The position numbers and the translations under genes are program-made. Below are positions 62,070-64,000 of a stretch of 64,000 nucleotides of DNA, piece by piece. Under the pieces are notes generated by a model. That model saw only the letters and a program-made list of their open reading frames with translations. It made no database searches and had not been told where the DNA came from. Within the stretch, counting starts at the first letter, position 1, and every line of letters begins with the position of its first letter. The DNA comes from Histoplasma ohiense (taxonomy: Eukaryota > Ascomycota > Eurotiomycetes > Onygenales > Ajellomycetaceae): assembly GCA_017607445.1 (NCBI GenBank), contig JAEVHH010000003.1, forward strand, positions 930,001 through 994,000. Reading direction: 5' to 3'.

Positions 62070-63140
62070 CAGGAATATGCCGGAAACATTTGCGATATCA
62101 ATAGCATTGCGACCAATACTATGCACAAGAATGCCGTATTGGATACCATTAGGTGAAGTTAGAGACTACTGGTACTTGGTAACTAGCCATGGGTGATTGA
62201 TAAACAGAGAATTCTTGAATGGCAGAATGGCAGCATACATGGTAGGGATAGTCGTGGTTTGAATGGATTATCTCAACCTCTATTCTGTACTCCGTACTGT
62301 GGCCGCGAAAATGACAGCCATAACAAGCCAGCCGTGGTCCCCGTCCCCGTAGCGGGTAGGAGATGTCTACCGGAATCTTAGCATGGTATGTGTTAGGAAA
62401 ATGGCCAATCGACCCTTCGATGATAGGATCCGGCAGACAGTGCTCCGGGGCCTGGCAAAGAAATAGACGCAAAAGGGGCTATGCAGGATGCTTTGTCAGT
62501 GGAATTCTCATTCCTGTCAGCTTGGTTAGTTAGTATATCCCAAGGCCGTATGTGGATAAAAATGCCCCTCCGCTACTAAATAAATAGTCCAGTTGGAAAA
62601 TACCCCGCCAAAACAGACTCGTGCCGGGCATCACGATGCCGTCTCCCAAAACAGTGGGGTCACCAGTAGTTAATGCACGATGCTTAGATGAATTTCACGT
62701 ACGAGTACGGAGTACTGTATGTATACGATATCAATTAAATGTTACAGTACGCTGATATAGGACTGTTGAATCGTGGGAGACGTCGGGTCCGTAAAAATTG
62801 GGCAAAGCGGCGCAATTGATTTCTAACATCATCCATCCATCCTATTTATTTAGTACTTAACTTACATCCCTCGTCTCTCCTCGGCTTTCCCGCCTTCAAC
62901 TTCTCTCAATCCCTCGACATCCCCAGCATCCCACTTTCTCCCCTCCCTCTTTTGCGCCTCCAATTCCTGTCTCATCGCTTCCGAAGCTGTCCGGTCAGCA
63001 AAAATTTCCTCGCAAATCACTCACGATATCGTTGCAAACTAACCAGAGATCCGCCCGTTTGTTCAGAATCGTACGAACCCGCCTTTCAATCCGCCAATCA
63101 ATTCCCAAAACGAATCAATCTTCTATATCCTTCCTTTGCC
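61431..63140. other. Divergent intergenic region between the RRM gene and 6PGDH gene
   Basis: About 1.7 kb serving both promoters. Contains a (GA)n run at 62036-62068 and, just upstream of the right gene (62840-63000), a C/T-rich tract typical of fungal core promoters. No additional gene is supported. Confidence 0.45.
62036..62068. repeat. (GA)n microsatellite
   Basis: A purine dinucleotide run of about 33 bp. Confidence 0.9.
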
Positions 63141-64000
63141 ATGGCAGATCAGGCAGTGTAAGTGCTCTTCACTCTGCCGACCACGAGTTTGGCTCCGACC
63201 CTCACTGCCTCGGTTTTCCGGCTCCCAACTCAGGCAGGAAGACTGTCAACTCTCTCGTCACTCCTCAACCTTGCCCCCAAAAAAAACAAAAAAAAAAAAA
63301 AATACACCAGGATTCGCCTGACAAAGTTTGATTGCTGACTTTCAGCGCTCGTCTGGCCGGCATCAATGTCGGCTCACCCGTGCCTCCTGCTCCCAGTGGT
63401 GATTTTGGCCTCATTGGTCTGGCCGTCATGGGCCAGAACCTCATCCTGAATGCGGCAGATCACGGCTTCACAGTCGTAGCGTTTAACCGCACTGTATCTA
63501 AGGTCGATCGTTTCCTAGCAAATGAAGCTAAAGGTAAGGCGTTCAGCCTTTGAGATTGCAACTTCATATCGTTTCTTCAGTACTTCCTGTTGATTTTTAC
63601 TTTTACCTCTCCTCTTCCTAAACGTATCAGCCCCCTCACCCATTGAAAAAAAAAGAGTCAACTCTAATCTGTGTCATATTTTCAGGCAAGTCGATCGTCG
63701 GCGCTCACTCCATCGAGGAGTTCTGCGCAAAGCTCAAAAGACCGCGCAGAATCATGCTCCTAGTCATGGCCGGAAAGCCAGTTGATGATTTTATCGAATC
63801 CCTCCTCCCCCATCTCGAAGCCGGTGACATCATCATTGATGGCGGAAACTCCCACTTCCCGGACTCGAACCGTCGCACGAAATACCTAGCCAGCAAGAAC
63901 ATCCGCTTTGTGGGATCGGGTGTCTCCGGTGGCGAGGAAGGCGCACGATACGGACCCAGCTTGATGCCTGGTGGAAACGAGGAGGCCTGGCCATACATTA
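63141..64000 (+). CDS. 6-phosphogluconate dehydrogenase, decarboxylating (5' part; continues past window)
   Basis: Oxidises 6-phosphogluconate to ribulose 5-phosphate and CO2 with NADP+, third step of the pentose phosphate pathway, cytosolic. Exons 63141-63157 (17 nt, MADQAV), 63346-63533 and 63686 to the window end; introns of 188 and 152 nt, GT-AG. The nucleotide-binding fold shows GLIGLAVMGQNL and FNRTVSKVDRF. IIDGGNSHFPDS and the family signature VSGGEEGARYGPSLMPGG follow. About 173 of the roughly 490-510 residues are in the window; the catalytic Lys lies just beyond. A second in-frame acceptor (CAG at 63394-63396) would skip 17 residues and give the shorter N-terminus MADQAVGDFGLIG usual for the family. 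Confidence 0.95.

Overview
The window looks like a chromosome segment of a filamentous ascomycete. Its genes carry short GT-AG introns, and its AT-rich repeats carry transition mutations of the repeat-induced point mutation (RIP) type with strong CpG loss. The gene set and the mosaic of gene islands and AT-rich isochores would fit an onygenalean dimorphic fungus such as Blastomyces, Histoplasma or a relative; that placement is inference.

Layout. Bases 1-4.6 kb are ordinary sequence: the 3' end of an unrecognised gene, a possible 48-residue membrane protein and a tRNA-headed SINE with a perfect 12-bp target duplication. From about 4.6 to 54.1 kb lies one AT-rich block that can be read as a single decayed Helitron (about 6.5 kb of its own sequence) inflated by nested retroelements. 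Five full-length copies (A1-A5) of a 7.13-kb Ty3/gypsy chromovirus with 271-bp LTRs are present, each with a perfect 5-bp target duplication: A1 5002-19282, A2 11706-18837 (inside A1 gag), A3 23598-37859, A4 28063-35194 (inside A3 pol) and A5 43289-50439 (inverted). A second LTR family, element B (19546-39263, LTRs about 470 bp), carries A3+A4. A retroposon with a tRNA-like head and a LINE tail (41838-50792, 14-bp duplication) carries A5. From 54.8 to 64 kb come host genes: cytosolic tryptophanyl-tRNA synthetase (nine exons), a frameshifted Cys-rich gene, an RBM42-like RRM protein and the 5' half of 6-phosphogluconate dehydrogenase.

Main discovery candidate. Every copy of the A chromovirus carries, between pol and the 3' LTR, an extra gene on the opposite strand. 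It has three exons of 186, 495 and 357 nt and introns of 47 and 57 nt with recognisable donor, branch-point and acceptor sequences. It would encode a protein of about 345 residues with two cysteine clusters, ending tail-to-tail with pol. I know of no described fungal gypsy element with such a spliced antisense gene.

A second notable pattern: three CpGs within about 50 bp of the LTR end survive in all five 5' LTRs (outer edge of the element) and in none of the 3' LTRs (same sequence, interior). Element B shows the same pattern at its other end. This suggests the mutating process spares the edges of repeats. None of the transposon genes in the block is intact; all are annotated as pseudogenes.
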